Source of the DNA: Pedobacter aquatilis
GTDB lineage: Bacteria > Bacteroidota > Bacteroidia > Sphingobacteriales > Sphingobacteriaceae
Direction of reading: 5' to 3'
NCBI RefSeq assembly: GCF_030409415.1
Contig: NZ_JAUFPW010000033.1
Location: forward strand, 62,001-126,000
DNA: 64,000 nucleotides
Shown here: positions 53,937 to 63,555 of the stretch, one piece after another
Layout of the letters: every line of letters begins with the position of its first letter
Position numbering within the stretch: position 1 is the first letter of the stretch
Position numbers and translations under genes: made by a program
Notes under the pieces: generated by a model
What the model was told of the DNA's origin: nothing
The model's input: the letters and a program-made list of their open reading frames with translations, nothing else
The model's database searches: none

Positions 53937-56900
53937 ATGATGAAACATCGCATCCTTTTGCTCTTAGCAAATGCCCTTTGCATACTGTCAAGCCTGACCG
54001 CTTTTGGACAAACTTCCTCAAGTCTTAATAACTTCGACATAAAAAAAATGCTGCCATCTTCTCCGGAAGCAGCAATGTTAGGCCGTTTCGGAGACATTCC
54101 AATCGGGTTCTATACAGGGACTGCAGATGTTTCTATTCCGTTATACTCAATTAAGGAATCCGGGGTAGAAATCCCTGTGGTGTTAAGATATCACGGATCA
54201 GGCATCAAGGTGGAGGATGATGCGAGTAATGTTGGTCTGGGCTGGAGTTTGGAACCTGGCGGCTCGATTATCAAAGTCATTAGTGGTAAGGAAGATCCCC
54301 AAGACGGTGATCCTCTTCCATCAAGGGATGCCGCAGGATTTAATTTTCTAAAGAATCAGACGATTCAGGGAGTCTACAATGAGCGCGGAACAGGTGACTT
54401 TTGGCCATGCACGGTGAATTACGCTGGATATAGTCCGACGACATTTGCTTTCCTTGATCAGAATGAGGGTCAACCAGACATTTTTCAGTATAGCTTCGCT
54501 GGTTATTCTGGCAAGTTTTACATACATCCAGAAACCCATAACATCGTGCTGATTGATAAAACTGTTGATATTGAATTCATTCAAAACGGGCCAGAAGCCT
54601 GGATTGCTAAAACAATGGATGGGAATAAATTCTATTTTAATGCGCGCGAGCGAGCCACGCCTAACTATTTGTTATTCGAAAATTCAAGCCTAACCTATAA
54701 GCTTACAAAAGTGGAAGTGCACAATGGTAAGGAAATTAATTTTTCCTATGTTGATGGATTTTACACAAATTCTTCTTATTCAGAGAGCTACCATTCAGAA
54801 TACCCGCTTAACACAGGAATGGGCGAATATTACATACAGCCATCGATATCTAATCCCATGCACTATACCAAGACGATTAAGACCATATCCAATGCTGAAG
54901 TGCTGATAGAATTTAATCTGGAGGAAAGGGAAGATTTAGATGTTGCAAATGGACAGGGGTTAACAGGGCATAAACGCATAGCATCTATTGACGTAAAAGA
55001 TGCGGTTACGCTGCAAAAGAAAAAAACCTTTAACTTTTCTTATGGATACTTTACTTCCAGTTTAGTGGGAGGCAGTTATAAGGGGATGAGTGGTGGCAGT
55101 CTGGTTTACTCCAATGCTGATGCTAAGCGCCTGAAGTTGCTTTCATTGCACGAGTTCGGCTACAATGAATTGAATCAGGCTATTGCAAATCCACCTTATC
55201 TTTTTTCCTATGATGAAACGCTTCAGCTGCCTCTGAAAACATCTTTCGCCCGGGATTTCTGGGGCTATTACAATGGGAAAGAGAATACTAAGCTTATTCC
55301 AGACTTATCCTTTTTTTATTATTCTGGAGATCCTGATTACGGTAGCAGCCCGCAAGGTACTATTGAATTAAAACAATCCTATACAGGGGTTCAGGATCTC
55401 AGTACACATCCAGTCAATGTAACTGCGAATATCATCAGTAATATTCAAGGCGCTAATAGGGCACCGGATTCGACTAAGATGAAAGCGGGGATGCTGAAAA
55501 GAATAACATATCCAACCGGTGGTTTTACCACATTTGACTACCAGGCCAATAGCTTTAATAATCACGTATACCCTGACGTAGAACGGGCATTGGTATCAAC
55601 CCAGCAAGGTTATGTTGGTGATTATAATAAGACATCTGATACCAAAAGCTTCAGCTTCAGCCTTCCGAATGCTCAAAATGTAACCTTTAATCCCATTATA
55701 ACCAGAGGTCCAAACGATGCCATTGGATTTTTTGATATCCAGCCCGCCACTGTAACTTTATCTAAAACTGTTGGGGGTGTTACAACGATTATCAAAACCT
55801 GGCAAATGTTTTATCCTGGAGATTATGATGCCTTTAATAATAGCGGCACAATGCAATGGAATGAGGCGATTAATCTCCCTTTTATTTCTGGAGCACAATA
55901 TACAGTTACGGCTTATTTGCCGGATGCACTTGGGCCTCAGGAGTCATTCCCAAATTATGCCTCAGTATCTTGTAATTTTAGTTATCAGGATGCAGGGCAA
56001 AGCAATTTGTCCAGCAGTTATGGTGGCGGGGTAAGGGTATCGCTTGTGAAAAGTTATACTGAAGAAGGACAACTTGCTTCTACAAAAAAAATCAATTACC
56101 TGCGAGAAGATAATATCACTTCGGGTAAACTCATGTCTGAGGTCAAGCCGCTTTACAAGCGTAGGATGAATGCAGTTCATGACTTAACGGGGGTAAGCGG
56201 GGGCAACATCACCGTGCAAATAAAAAGCATGGATGTTTGGTTTATCTCTTCAGAAAGTGCTGTTCCGATGTCTACCGCTGCATCTGGAAATCCTGTGGGA
56301 TATTCCCGTGTAGTAGAAACCGATGTTGCCCCGGGAGGAGCTGTGAACGGGCAGCATGTCTATCATTACAATAATGCCCAGAGTGATTCCAGGCCAACCG
56401 TTCCGGATAATCCGTATGGGCTGAATGGAAAACTCTCAAAAGAAGAAATTTATGCAGCAGATGCTTATGTTGTTCCGATTACTGAAATCAATTACAGCTA
56501 CATCAATAAACAAACATCCTCATTTAGTAATTTTAAAATAATGCCTGCCAACATCGGAGAAAATCCATGTTCTATTCCTATAGCATTCGATCCCGATTTG
56601 ATTTTCAGAAATTATGTAGTCGCTTATCCCATCCTGTCCAACTGGTATGTTTTATCTAGTAAACAGACAAAACAAAATCTCACTGACGGTCAGGTTGTTT
56701 CACAGGAGGATTACAGTTATAATTCAAAAGGGCAGCAGGTTAAGGTTGAAAGCATCAACAGCGAGCTGAATAAAAAAACTATTGCGAGTCTTTATCCTAT
56801 TGATAATCCTGGAGATCCGATGTCCGCTGAGCTTATCAGTAGAGGATTATTTGATAATATACAGGAACAAAAAATTCTGCTCAATGACAATACCGAGCTT

Positions 56901-57419
56901 TCAAAAAGCAATGTTACTTATAGACTTGAAAACGGCCAGTTAGTCAGAAATAATGTGGTTACCTCCTTCAATGCCACTCCCGGCAGTACAGATGTAACCT
57001 TTGATAAATATGGAGGCTACAAATCATTGCTGCAGTTTACTCAGAAAGGCGCTCCAAGCTGTATTCTTTGGTCCTTTGGATACGCCAAACCTATAGCTGA
57101 AATCAGAAACGTCACTTATCCGGTGTTGGAAAGTGTTCTTGGTGCTTCCACAATTCAAAATTTTGCCATGCTCCCAAGTCCAACTGCTGCCCAAATTAAT
57201 AGCTTTCTCGCTCCGCTCCGGGCAAACCCTGCTAATCCTGCAATACGGGATATCCTGGTGACCAGTTATACATATGCTCCTTTGACCGGCCTTGGAACGG
57301 TTACAGATCCAAAAGGTATGTCATCTTCCTTTGATTATGATGAGTTTCAGCGACTAAAATTTGTAAAAGACCAGCATGGAAATATTGTGAAAAGTAATTC
57401 ATACCATTTTAAAAATTAA
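53937..57419 (+). CDS. Rhs-family secreted protein, N-terminal partner
   Basis: A 1160-residue exported protein with signal peptide (LLLLANALCILSSLTAFGQ). It has an N-terminal region typical of Bacteroidota Rhs proteins (LPSSPEAAMLGRFGDIPIGF; EIPVVLRYHGSGIKV) and a long body with scattered YD-like repeats (TDPKGMSSSFDYDEFQRLKF at the end). It lacks the Rhs core and any toxin. The second Rhs gene starts 7 bp after it, so they seem to be two pieces of a shell. The LytTR-type repeats at 53800 lie upstream. Confidence 0.8.
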   Translation: MMKHRILLLLANALCILSSLTAFGQTSSSLNNFDIKKMLPSSPEAAMLGRFGDIPIGFYTGTADVSIPLYSIKESGVEIPVVLRYHGSGIKVEDDASNVGLGWSLEPGGSIIKVISGKEDPQDGDPLPSRDAAGFNFLKNQTIQGVYNERGTGDFWPCTVNYAGYSPTTFAFLDQNEGQPDIFQYSFAGYSGKFYIHPETHNIVLIDKTVDIEFIQNGPEAWIAKTMDGNKFYFNARERATPNYLLFENSSLTYKLTKVEVHNGKEINFSYVDGFYTNSSYSESYHSEYPLNTGMGEYYIQPSISNPMHYTKTIKTISNAEVLIEFNLEEREDLDVANGQGLTGHKRIASIDVKDAVTLQKKKTFNFSYGYFTSSLVGGSYKGMSGGSLVYSNADAKRLKLLSLHEFGYNELNQAIANPPYLFSYDETLQLPLKTSFARDFWGYYNGKENTKLIPDLSFFYYSGDPDYGSSPQGTIELKQSYTGVQDLSTHPVNVTANIISNIQGANRAPDSTKMKAGMLKRITYPTGGFTTFDYQANSFNNHVYPDVERALVSTQQGYVGDYNKTSDTKSFSFSLPNAQNVTFNPIITRGPNDAIGFFDIQPATVTLSKTVGGVTTIIKTWQMFYPGDYDAFNNSGTMQWNEAINLPFISGAQYTVTAYLPDALGPQESFPNYASVSCNFSYQDAGQSNLSSSYGGGVRVSLVKSYTEEGQLASTKKINYLREDNITSGKLMSEVKPLYKRRMNAVHDLTGVSGGNITVQIKSMDVWFISSESAVPMSTAASGNPVGYSRVVETDVAPGGAVNGQHVYHYNNAQSDSRPTVPDNPYGLNGKLSKEEIYAADAYVVPITEINYSYINKQTSSFSNFKIMPANIGENPCSIPIAFDPDLIFRNYVVAYPILSNWYVLSSKQTKQNLTDGQVVSQEDYSYNSKGQQVKVESINSELNKKTIASLYPIDNPGDPMSAELISRGLFDNIQEQKILLNDNTELSKSNVTYRLENGQLVRNNVVTSFNATPGSTDVTFDKYGGYKSLLQFTQKGAPSCILWSFGYAKPIAEIRNVTYPVLESVLGASTIQNFAMLPSPTAAQINSFLAPLRANPANPAIRDILVTSYTYAPLTGLGTVTDPKGMSSSFDYDEFQRLKFVKDQHGNIVKSNSYHFKN

Positions 57420-57425
57420 AGACTC

Positions 57426-60400
57426 ATGAAATTTCACTTCAACAAAATATATTTGGCAGCTTTTGGTTTGTTATATTGTTCTGTAAATGCACAACAACAT
57501 TTAAGCCTTTCAACATATTCGGGTCAAAGCGAAATCAAGGCTACAGGGAGTATCACCTTAACGGATGGTTTTCATGCAACGGGTAATGTACGAATTTACA
57601 TCACTCCTGCAAACTATGTCAACTGCTTTAACAGCTCATTCTCACCAAGCAGTACCCAGAATTATATTTTAACCAGAACATATAAATTAGCAGGTGTAAA
57701 CTACGGGAACTTTAATTCCATTGCAAGTGTTTGCGATGTAAATCAGAAAATCCAATATATTGATGGGCTGGGTAGACCAGTTCAAACCATCGATGTACAG
57801 GGCAGCCCTTTAGGCAATGACATTATTCAGCCGGTGAGTTATGATGGCTTTGGCCGCGAAAAGTTCAAATTTTTACCCTATACTGAAGCCGGTAACAATG
57901 GCGCATTCAGGACTAATGCGCTAACAGGCGGGCAGTCCTATTTTTATCTGAATGCTAGTAACATAGCCCATACACTCTATCCGTTTACAGAAACCGGTTT
58001 CGAAGCCTCTCCTTTAAATCGTGTCCTGCAGCAAGGCGCAGCAGGATTGGACTGGCAAATATCCTCAGGGCATACCATTAAAACAGATTATGCTACAAAT
58101 ATCAGTGGAATACGGCGATGGAATTTGACCTCAAACGGTGCTTCCGCAATCAATAGTTTTTATGCAATTGGCAAATTGTTGAAAACGATTACAAAAGATG
58201 AAAACTGGAAAGCATCGGATTTTAAAGCTCGTACAACAGAAGAATTTAAAGATCTGGAAGGTCGTGTCATATTGAAAAGGGTGTGGGAAACGGATTCAAA
58301 AAGTTTAAGTACCTACTACGTTTATGACGATTTAGGCAATTTGAGGTATGTTTTGCCGCCTGCAGTGAATGAAAATGGAACGGCCAGTTTAGATCATTTT
58401 AGCGAAACTGACCAGTCATTTGATTTTTATATTTATGGCTATCATTATGATAACAGTAACCGGGTAATTGAGAAGAAAATTCCGGGTAAGGGTTGGGAAG
58501 AAATGATTTATAATCCAAACGATCAGGTGGTCTTTACTCAGGATGCAATACAAAGGCAACGTTCCGAGAGAGCTTTTGTAAAATATGATGCCCTTGGGCG
58601 AGTAGCGATGACCGGGATCGAAATTGGACATACAGGTACTCGAGCCGATGTACAGGGAACGGTAAACTCTTTAAGCGTTTATTGGGATACCAGAGATAAT
58701 GGAACAGGCAACCTGCATGGGTACAATAATGTTAGTGCACCAGCATATTTACCCAATCTTCAGCCTCAAATCATTAACTATTATGATAATTACGATATTC
58801 CCGGTCTGCCTTTCAATTATATAAGCGCTTATAGTACTAAGACTAAGGGCCTTTTGACTGCAACTAAAGTTAAGGTTTTGGGAACAAACGATTTTCTTTG
58901 GACCGTCAATTATTATGATAATGATGGGAGGATTGCTAAAAGTTACACTCAGCACTATTTATCAGGTAGCATAAATAATGATAATTATGATGAAACCTCC
59001 AATACATGGAGCTTTGCAGGCGAACTTACTGCATCCTCAAGAATTCATCATACAGCTGCGGGTAATACAGTTATCGATAGCCGTTTTGGATACGATCATT
59101 TGGGAAGAAAAATTGCATCATGGGAGAACATCAATAATCAGGGAGAAGTAGCGCTTTCGAAGTCCGATTATAATGAAATCGGGCAGTTGATCAAAAAGAA
59201 TTTACACAGTAAAGATGGAAGTGCTTTTTTACAGTACAGCGATTTTGCTTACAATGAACGGGGATGGTTAAAGAGTGCTGTAAGTAACCAGTTTAGCATG
59301 CAGTTAGATTATCAGGAAAATGGCAGTCAAATGTTTAATGGAAATATCAGCAAACAATCCTGGTCTCCCAACACTAACTTAAGTACTCCTAATTACCTGA
59401 GCAGTTACAGCTATGATAAATTGAATAGATTAAACTCAGCAGTTAGTTCCGGGCTTACGATGCATGAGTTTTTAACTTATGATGAAATGGGCAACATTAA
59501 AACTTTAAAAAGAGATAACGGAAATGCCAACCTTTATCACTATAACGGCAATCGCCTGTGGTATGCTGAAAATGTTACAAATGGTTATGTTTATGATGCC
59601 AATGGAAATGCTGTTGTCGATGGGAGAACCGGTTATCACTTTTCTTATAACCATTTGAATTTACCCCAGTCAGTTTCAAATGGTGTGAGTTTAACGTATA
59701 CTTATGATGCTTCAGGTAACAAGCTTAGAAAAAGCAGTGTCTCGGGAACAGTAAATTATATCAACGGCATTCAATATAAAGCTGATAATTCAATTGATTT
59801 TATCCAGACCGAAGAGGGAGTGGCAAGAAATAATGGTGGAATTTATAGTTATGAATATGATTTGAAAGATCACTTAGGGAATACTAGGGCAAGTTTTTAT
59901 AAGAATCCTTCAAGCCAGCAATTAGAGGTTATGCAAAGAGATGATTATTATGCTTTCGGCTTGAGGAAGTCAGGTATTCCTAATTCAAATAATAATAAAT
60001 ATCTTTATAACGGGAAGGAATTGCAGGAAGAGTTAGGACAGTATGATTACGGGGCACGGTTCTATGACCCAGTGATTGGAAGGTGGACGACTATAGATCC
60101 TCTGGTTGAACTCAATCAGGAAAACACCTCACCATACATTTATGTGCTTAATAACCCAATCTTATTAACTGATCCAGATGGAAGATTTCCAGATGGACCT
60201 GGGGACGACCTATGGGATGGGGTAAAGCAAGGATTTACTGGATATTTTGGAGGAATAAAACAGGCAGTATTAAATCCAGTTGAAACAGTTAAAAGCCAGT
60301 TTACTACTGAAGCAATAACGAACAATTTGTTAAATACTGCTACTTTTGGTACCTATGGTATGGCAAAAGAAGGAATCACAGTATCTTCGGCAGCAGCAAA

Positions 60401-60809
60401 GGGGGATTTGACAGCTTTGGGGAAGGCTATAGGTAGTAAAGCCGCTGAGGGGCTTGTTGTTGGTGTAACAGAAGGGGCTGGAAGGGTTCTAGGTGCAGTA
60501 ACAAAGGTTGCATCTAAAGAAGGTTCAGTTTTTGGAAAAAGTCCTTTTATTCCGAAGGATGCAGAGGGTGTAACAATCAAAACGGTTAAGACAAAGGCTG
60601 GGAATACAAAAATCGATGCAGAGGGTAGAGGCGTTTCACACACTCAATTAAGAGAAGATGCTTCGGGCAATTATGCTCAACGTACGACTTTTGATGCAAA
60701 AGGAAGAAAAAGAAGTGATACGCACTTTACAACTCATGGAGAAAGTGGAAAATCGTCACCCCATAAACATACATATTATAAAAATGGAAAACGCAGTGAA
60801 GGCCTCTAA
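57426..60809 (+). CDS. Rhs-family protein with core and C-terminal toxin-like tail
   Basis: A 1127-residue exported protein (signal YLAAFGLLYCSVNAQ). It contains a DUF6443-type N-terminal region, YD repeats (YNEIGQLIKKNLHSKDGS; YDANGNAVVDGRTGYHFSYN) and the Rhs core YDYGARFYDPVIGRWTTID near residue 880, after which a variable tail of about 230 residues starts. The last 85 residues (DAEGVTIKTVKTKAGNTK, HTQLREDASG, HFTTHGESG, HKHTYYK) have several His but no domain that I can name. In Rhs systems the core marks cleavage of the toxin. The immunity-like gene overlaps its end by 26 bp. Confidence 0.8.
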   Translation: MKFHFNKIYLAAFGLLYCSVNAQQHLSLSTYSGQSEIKATGSITLTDGFHATGNVRIYITPANYVNCFNSSFSPSSTQNYILTRTYKLAGVNYGNFNSIASVCDVNQKIQYIDGLGRPVQTIDVQGSPLGNDIIQPVSYDGFGREKFKFLPYTEAGNNGAFRTNALTGGQSYFYLNASNIAHTLYPFTETGFEASPLNRVLQQGAAGLDWQISSGHTIKTDYATNISGIRRWNLTSNGASAINSFYAIGKLLKTITKDENWKASDFKARTTEEFKDLEGRVILKRVWETDSKSLSTYYVYDDLGNLRYVLPPAVNENGTASLDHFSETDQSFDFYIYGYHYDNSNRVIEKKIPGKGWEEMIYNPNDQVVFTQDAIQRQRSERAFVKYDALGRVAMTGIEIGHTGTRADVQGTVNSLSVYWDTRDNGTGNLHGYNNVSAPAYLPNLQPQIINYYDNYDIPGLPFNYISAYSTKTKGLLTATKVKVLGTNDFLWTVNYYDNDGRIAKSYTQHYLSGSINNDNYDETSNTWSFAGELTASSRIHHTAAGNTVIDSRFGYDHLGRKIASWENINNQGEVALSKSDYNEIGQLIKKNLHSKDGSAFLQYSDFAYNERGWLKSAVSNQFSMQLDYQENGSQMFNGNISKQSWSPNTNLSTPNYLSSYSYDKLNRLNSAVSSGLTMHEFLTYDEMGNIKTLKRDNGNANLYHYNGNRLWYAENVTNGYVYDANGNAVVDGRTGYHFSYNHLNLPQSVSNGVSLTYTYDASGNKLRKSSVSGTVNYINGIQYKADNSIDFIQTEEGVARNNGGIYSYEYDLKDHLGNTRASFYKNPSSQQLEVMQRDDYYAFGLRKSGIPNSNNNKYLYNGKELQEELGQYDYGARFYDPVIGRWTTIDPLVELNQENTSPYIYVLNNPILLTDPDGRFPDGPGDDLWDGVKQGFTGYFGGIKQAVLNPVETVKSQFTTEAITNNLLNTATFGTYGMAKEGITVSSAAAKGDLTALGKAIGSKAAEGLVVGVTEGAGRVLGAVTKVASKEGSVFGKSPFIPKDAEGVTIKTVKTKAGNTKIDAEGRGVSHTQLREDASGNYAQRTTFDAKGRKRSDTHFTTHGESGKSSPHKHTYYKNGKRSEGL

Positions 60810-61167
60810 GTATAAAATTATTAATGAGCTAAAAAGTTTAGATTTCATAAAAAATATATTGCTAATTGAACCAAAAGTAAGGTTGTGTGGTGAACTTGAA
60901 ATTGAGCCCTATGTAGAGTTTTCAGTTAATTTTCAAGCAGATTATTGGTATATTAAGTATCTTTTGTTAAGAGATCAATATGTTGATCTTACAAATGAGT
61001 TCGAGAGTCTTTTTAGTGAACCAGACTTAAATATTATTTGGCTGAGGTTAACGGATGGCAATACTTTTGTTTTGGAATTTAACGATGGACAACCATTTGT
61101 TAGTTTTTTAAAAGAGAATACTTCGATAAAAAATTACTTTGAGTTATTTACCTTGAGTAGACTTTAA
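60784..61167 (+). CDS. Probable immunity protein of the Rhs toxin
   Basis: A 127-residue acidic, cytoplasmic protein with no signal peptide (KIINELKSLDFIKNILLIEP; YVEFSVNFQADYWYIKYLLL). It overlaps the toxin gene (60784-60809) in another frame, the arrangement of polymorphic toxin/immunity pairs. An upstream in-frame start at 60658 lies within the toxin; ATG 60784 is preferred. The family is not recognised; the role follows from position. The hairpins at 61217 and 61258 end the operon. Confidence 0.7.
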   Translation: MENAVKASKYKIINELKSLDFIKNILLIEPKVRLCGELEIEPYVEFSVNFQADYWYIKYLLLRDQYVDLTNEFESLFSEPDLNIIWLRLTDGNTFVLEFNDGQPFVSFLKENTSIKNYFELFTLSRL

Positions 61168-61216
61168 ACAAGTTCATCTACAGGTGCCAACAAGCCACTC
61201 ATGCCCAAAATAAAAT

Positions 61217-61251
61217 AACATCAAAGTCACGAATCAGAGCACTTTGATGTT
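61217..61251. repeat. Inverted repeat after the immunity gene
   Basis: Perfect 11-bp arms AACATCAAAGT / ACTTTGATGTT with a 13-nt loop. It may form a hairpin in transcripts that leave the Rhs operon. No T run follows, so it is not a terminator by itself; together with the next hairpin it may protect the 3' end. Confidence 0.6.
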
Positions 61252-61257
61252 TATCTG

Positions 61258-61287
61258 ATAGGCTGCATATCTGATTATGCAGCCTAT
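61258..61287. terminator. Terminator-like hairpin ending the Rhs operon
   Basis: Perfect 12-bp arms ATAGGCTGCATA / TATGCAGCCTAT, 6-nt loop, followed by TGTTGTTTTGTG. It sits between the convergent immunity gene and the XRE gene and may serve both strands. Two further short stems (TTTTTGGG/CCCAAAAA and CTTTTGC/GCAAAAG) follow at about 61315-61360. Confidence 0.6.
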
Positions 61288-61408
61288 TGTTGTTTTGTGA
61301 TCTACAAGTTGTGTTTTTGGGTGCCCAAAAACCTGCGTGCTTTTGCTTGGGCAAAAGAAAGAAACCTACGCAACTTGGTTTCTGCCATAATGTTTATGTA
61401 AGAGGTTG

Positions 61409-61771
61409 CTATAAAGCAGCAATGTTGTTGTTAAAAAAATCCTTGAACTTCTTTTTGGTGAGCATGGTATCAATGATCTTAAAGACCACATTGCGGTCTT
61501 CTTCATCCAATTGGTTAATCAGGTTGACCTGTTCAAAATTGGGCTTGTCCTGAATGGTTACCTCTACAGGCTGATTGTCGAAATGCACCACCTGGTCAAT
61601 GGTCATGCCGAAGTATCCGGCAAAGCGTTCCAGTTCATCAATAGCAATATCACGTGTGTTGTTCTCCACCTTATTATAGCTGGTATAGGGAATGTTCAGT
61701 TCAGCGGCCAATTGCTTTTGCAGCAATCCTTTGCGTTCCCTGATCTTCTTAATGTTATCGCCTAAGCTCAT
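61409..61771 (-). CDS. XRE-family repressor of the right-hand mobile element
   Basis: A 120-residue protein with a clear XRE helix-turn-helix at residues 4-60 (IKKIRERKGLLQKQLAAEL; YTSYNKVENNTRDIAIDEL) and a short C-terminal helical part (LDEEDRNVVFKIIDTMLTKK). ATG 61771 is chosen because it begins the domain; a further start at 61819 exists. It is divergent from the primase-associated gene, with an inverted repeat (61875) in between, so it likely represses it as the element's maintenance switch. Confidence 0.85.
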   Translation of the reverse strand: MSLGDNIKKIRERKGLLQKQLAAELNIPYTSYNKVENNTRDIAIDELERFAGYFGMTIDQVVHFDNQPVEVTIQDKPNFEQVNLINQLDEEDRNVVFKIIDTMLTKKKFKDFFNNNIAAL

Positions 61772-61874
61772 GACGTTTGGTTTTCTTCCAAAAATACCCA
61801 TAAAAGCTACTTTAATCAATATGTTGCGTTATTGCTGATTTTGTAGTTGCTAAAATAGGTATTAATTGTCAGGT

Positions 61875-61895
61875 TTGCTATATCGAAAATAGCAA
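61875..61895. promoter_or_regulatory. Operator-like inverted repeat between repressor and ATPase genes
   Basis: TTGCTAT - ATCGAAA - ATAGCAA, perfect 7-bp arms, in the 200-bp divergent intergenic region. It fits an XRE-type operator controlling both genes. Confidence 0.5.
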
Positions 61896-61969
61896 TAAAT
61901 AGTTTAGATAGATAAAAGCCCAAACTGATCACAGAAAACCCTGAATTACTGCTCTACCTGGAGGGTAAA

Positions 61970-63526
61970 TTGCACATCACTGTTTTGGGAGGCATTAAGC
62001 TGACCGGACTTGACCGGTTGAAAGTAACGCTAAAGCTGATCATTATCGGTAAGCCGTCCAATGCGTTCCGCCATAACCTTGACCTGTACAACAGTATGCA
62101 GAGCGAACAGCTGATCGAAAAGGCATCCGAGGCGCTGGATATCAGCAGCAGCGAGCTGTCGCAGGTTATTAATGGTTTGGTCACTGCGTTGGAGCATTAC
62201 CGTGAAGAGCGTTTGGAATCCATGAAGCCGAAACAACCGGAGAAGAGAACGTTATCTGAATCCGAGCGCAAAGCAGCCATCACTTTCTTGAAATCCCCTA
62301 ACCTGTTAGGGCGCACCAAACAGGTCATTGCCGATAGCGGGCTGATTGGGGAAGAGGATAACAGCCTGATTGCTTACCTGACCTATACGAGCCGTAAACG
62401 GCATACCCCGCTGCATCTGATGTGCCTGGGTGCCAGTGGTACGGGCAAAACCTGGCTGCAGGAAAAGGTATCAGAGCTGATGCCCGAGGAGGATAAATTG
62501 GAAATCACCTCACTTTCCAGCAATGCTTTTTATTACTTCGGCAGGGAAGAATTGAAACACAAGCTGTTATTGATCGAGGATCTGGACGGAGCCGAAAGTG
62601 TGCTTTATCCCTTACGGCAACTGCAAAGCAAAAGGAAGATCAGTAAAACGGTGACCTTGAAAGATAATAAAGGTAACCTGAAAACCGTGACTTTGAATGT
62701 TGAGGGGCCAGTCTGCGTATCAGGATGTACCACCAGGGAACAATTGTATGAAGACAATGCGAACCGCTGTATCCTTTTGTATATGGATAACAGTATAGAA
62801 CAGGATAAAAAGATCATGGAATACCAACGTAAGCTAAGCGCCGGTCAGGTTGATGAATCAGGACAGCACAAGCTGAAAGAGCAGGTCAAAAATGTGCAAC
62901 GCATCCTAAAACCCATCACGGTTAAAAATCCTTACGCCACCTTTCTGCAATTGCCGGAAGAAGTCTTTAAGCCCAGACGCACAATGCTGCTATTGTTATT
63001 GTTTACCGAGACCATTACGTATTACCACCAGTACCAGCGAACCTTGAAGACGGATACCGACACCGGGGAGCAATACATTGAAAGTACGCTGGAAGATGTG
63101 GAGGCCGCCTTTACGCTGCTGGAAACCACACTGCTGAAAAAGAGTGATGAACTAAATGATGCCTGCCGAAGCTTCTTTGAAAAGCTGAAAGGCTACCTGA
63201 AAGAAAAAGATACCGAAAGCTTTTATAGCAAGGAGATCCGTTCGGCCTTTAGGCTGACCCCCAGCAGCATCGGACGATATCTGTATGAGCTGGAACGGAT
63301 GGGCTATATCAAGATCACCCGTGGCAACCGTTATAAAGGCTTTGAATACAAGGTGCAGAGCTGGAATGATCTGGAGAGTTTGCAGCAGAGCAGCAAAATG
63401 CTGGTCAGCAGCATCCTTGAAAATATCAAATCAGTATCCCGTAACCCAACAGTATCCCAAAGGCCTGATGGGTTACTTAAAGTGCAGAAAGACAGCAGGA
63501 AAGAAGCAGTAACCCAGAGTAAGTAA
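61970..63526 (+). CDS. P-loop ATPase, primase/mobile-element-associated
   Basis: A 518-residue protein with a Walker A-type GASGTGKTWL (near residue 156), LLLIEDLDG as Walker B and a C-terminal winged-helix-like region (SIGRYLYELERMGYIKITRG). It resembles ATPases encoded next to CHC2-type primases and tyrosine recombinases in Sphingobacteriaceae elements. No ATG exists near the start; TTG 61970 is used. The frame is open to 61916 (TENPELLLYLEGK before it), so the real protein begins earlier or the gene is 5'-truncated. The recombinase starts 29 bp later. Confidence 0.7.
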   Translation: MHITVLGGIKLTGLDRLKVTLKLIIIGKPSNAFRHNLDLYNSMQSEQLIEKASEALDISSSELSQVINGLVTALEHYREERLESMKPKQPEKRTLSESERKAAITFLKSPNLLGRTKQVIADSGLIGEEDNSLIAYLTYTSRKRHTPLHLMCLGASGTGKTWLQEKVSELMPEEDKLEITSLSSNAFYYFGREELKHKLLLIEDLDGAESVLYPLRQLQSKRKISKTVTLKDNKGNLKTVTLNVEGPVCVSGCTTREQLYEDNANRCILLYMDNSIEQDKKIMEYQRKLSAGQVDESGQHKLKEQVKNVQRILKPITVKNPYATFLQLPEEVFKPRRTMLLLLLFTETITYYHQYQRTLKTDTDTGEQYIESTLEDVEAAFTLLETTLLKKSDELNDACRSFFEKLKGYLKEKDTESFYSKEIRSAFRLTPSSIGRYLYELERMGYIKITRGNRYKGFEYKVQSWNDLESLQQSSKMLVSSILENIKSVSRNPTVSQRPDGLLKVQKDSRKEAVTQSK

Positions 63527-63555
63527 AAAACGTACAGTTAGCAAAAAAATACGTT

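Noticed and set aside
61315..61365. Short inverted repeats that could be a CRISPR or REP array
   Set aside because: Only two short unrelated stems; no repeat-spacer periodicity, no cas genes.
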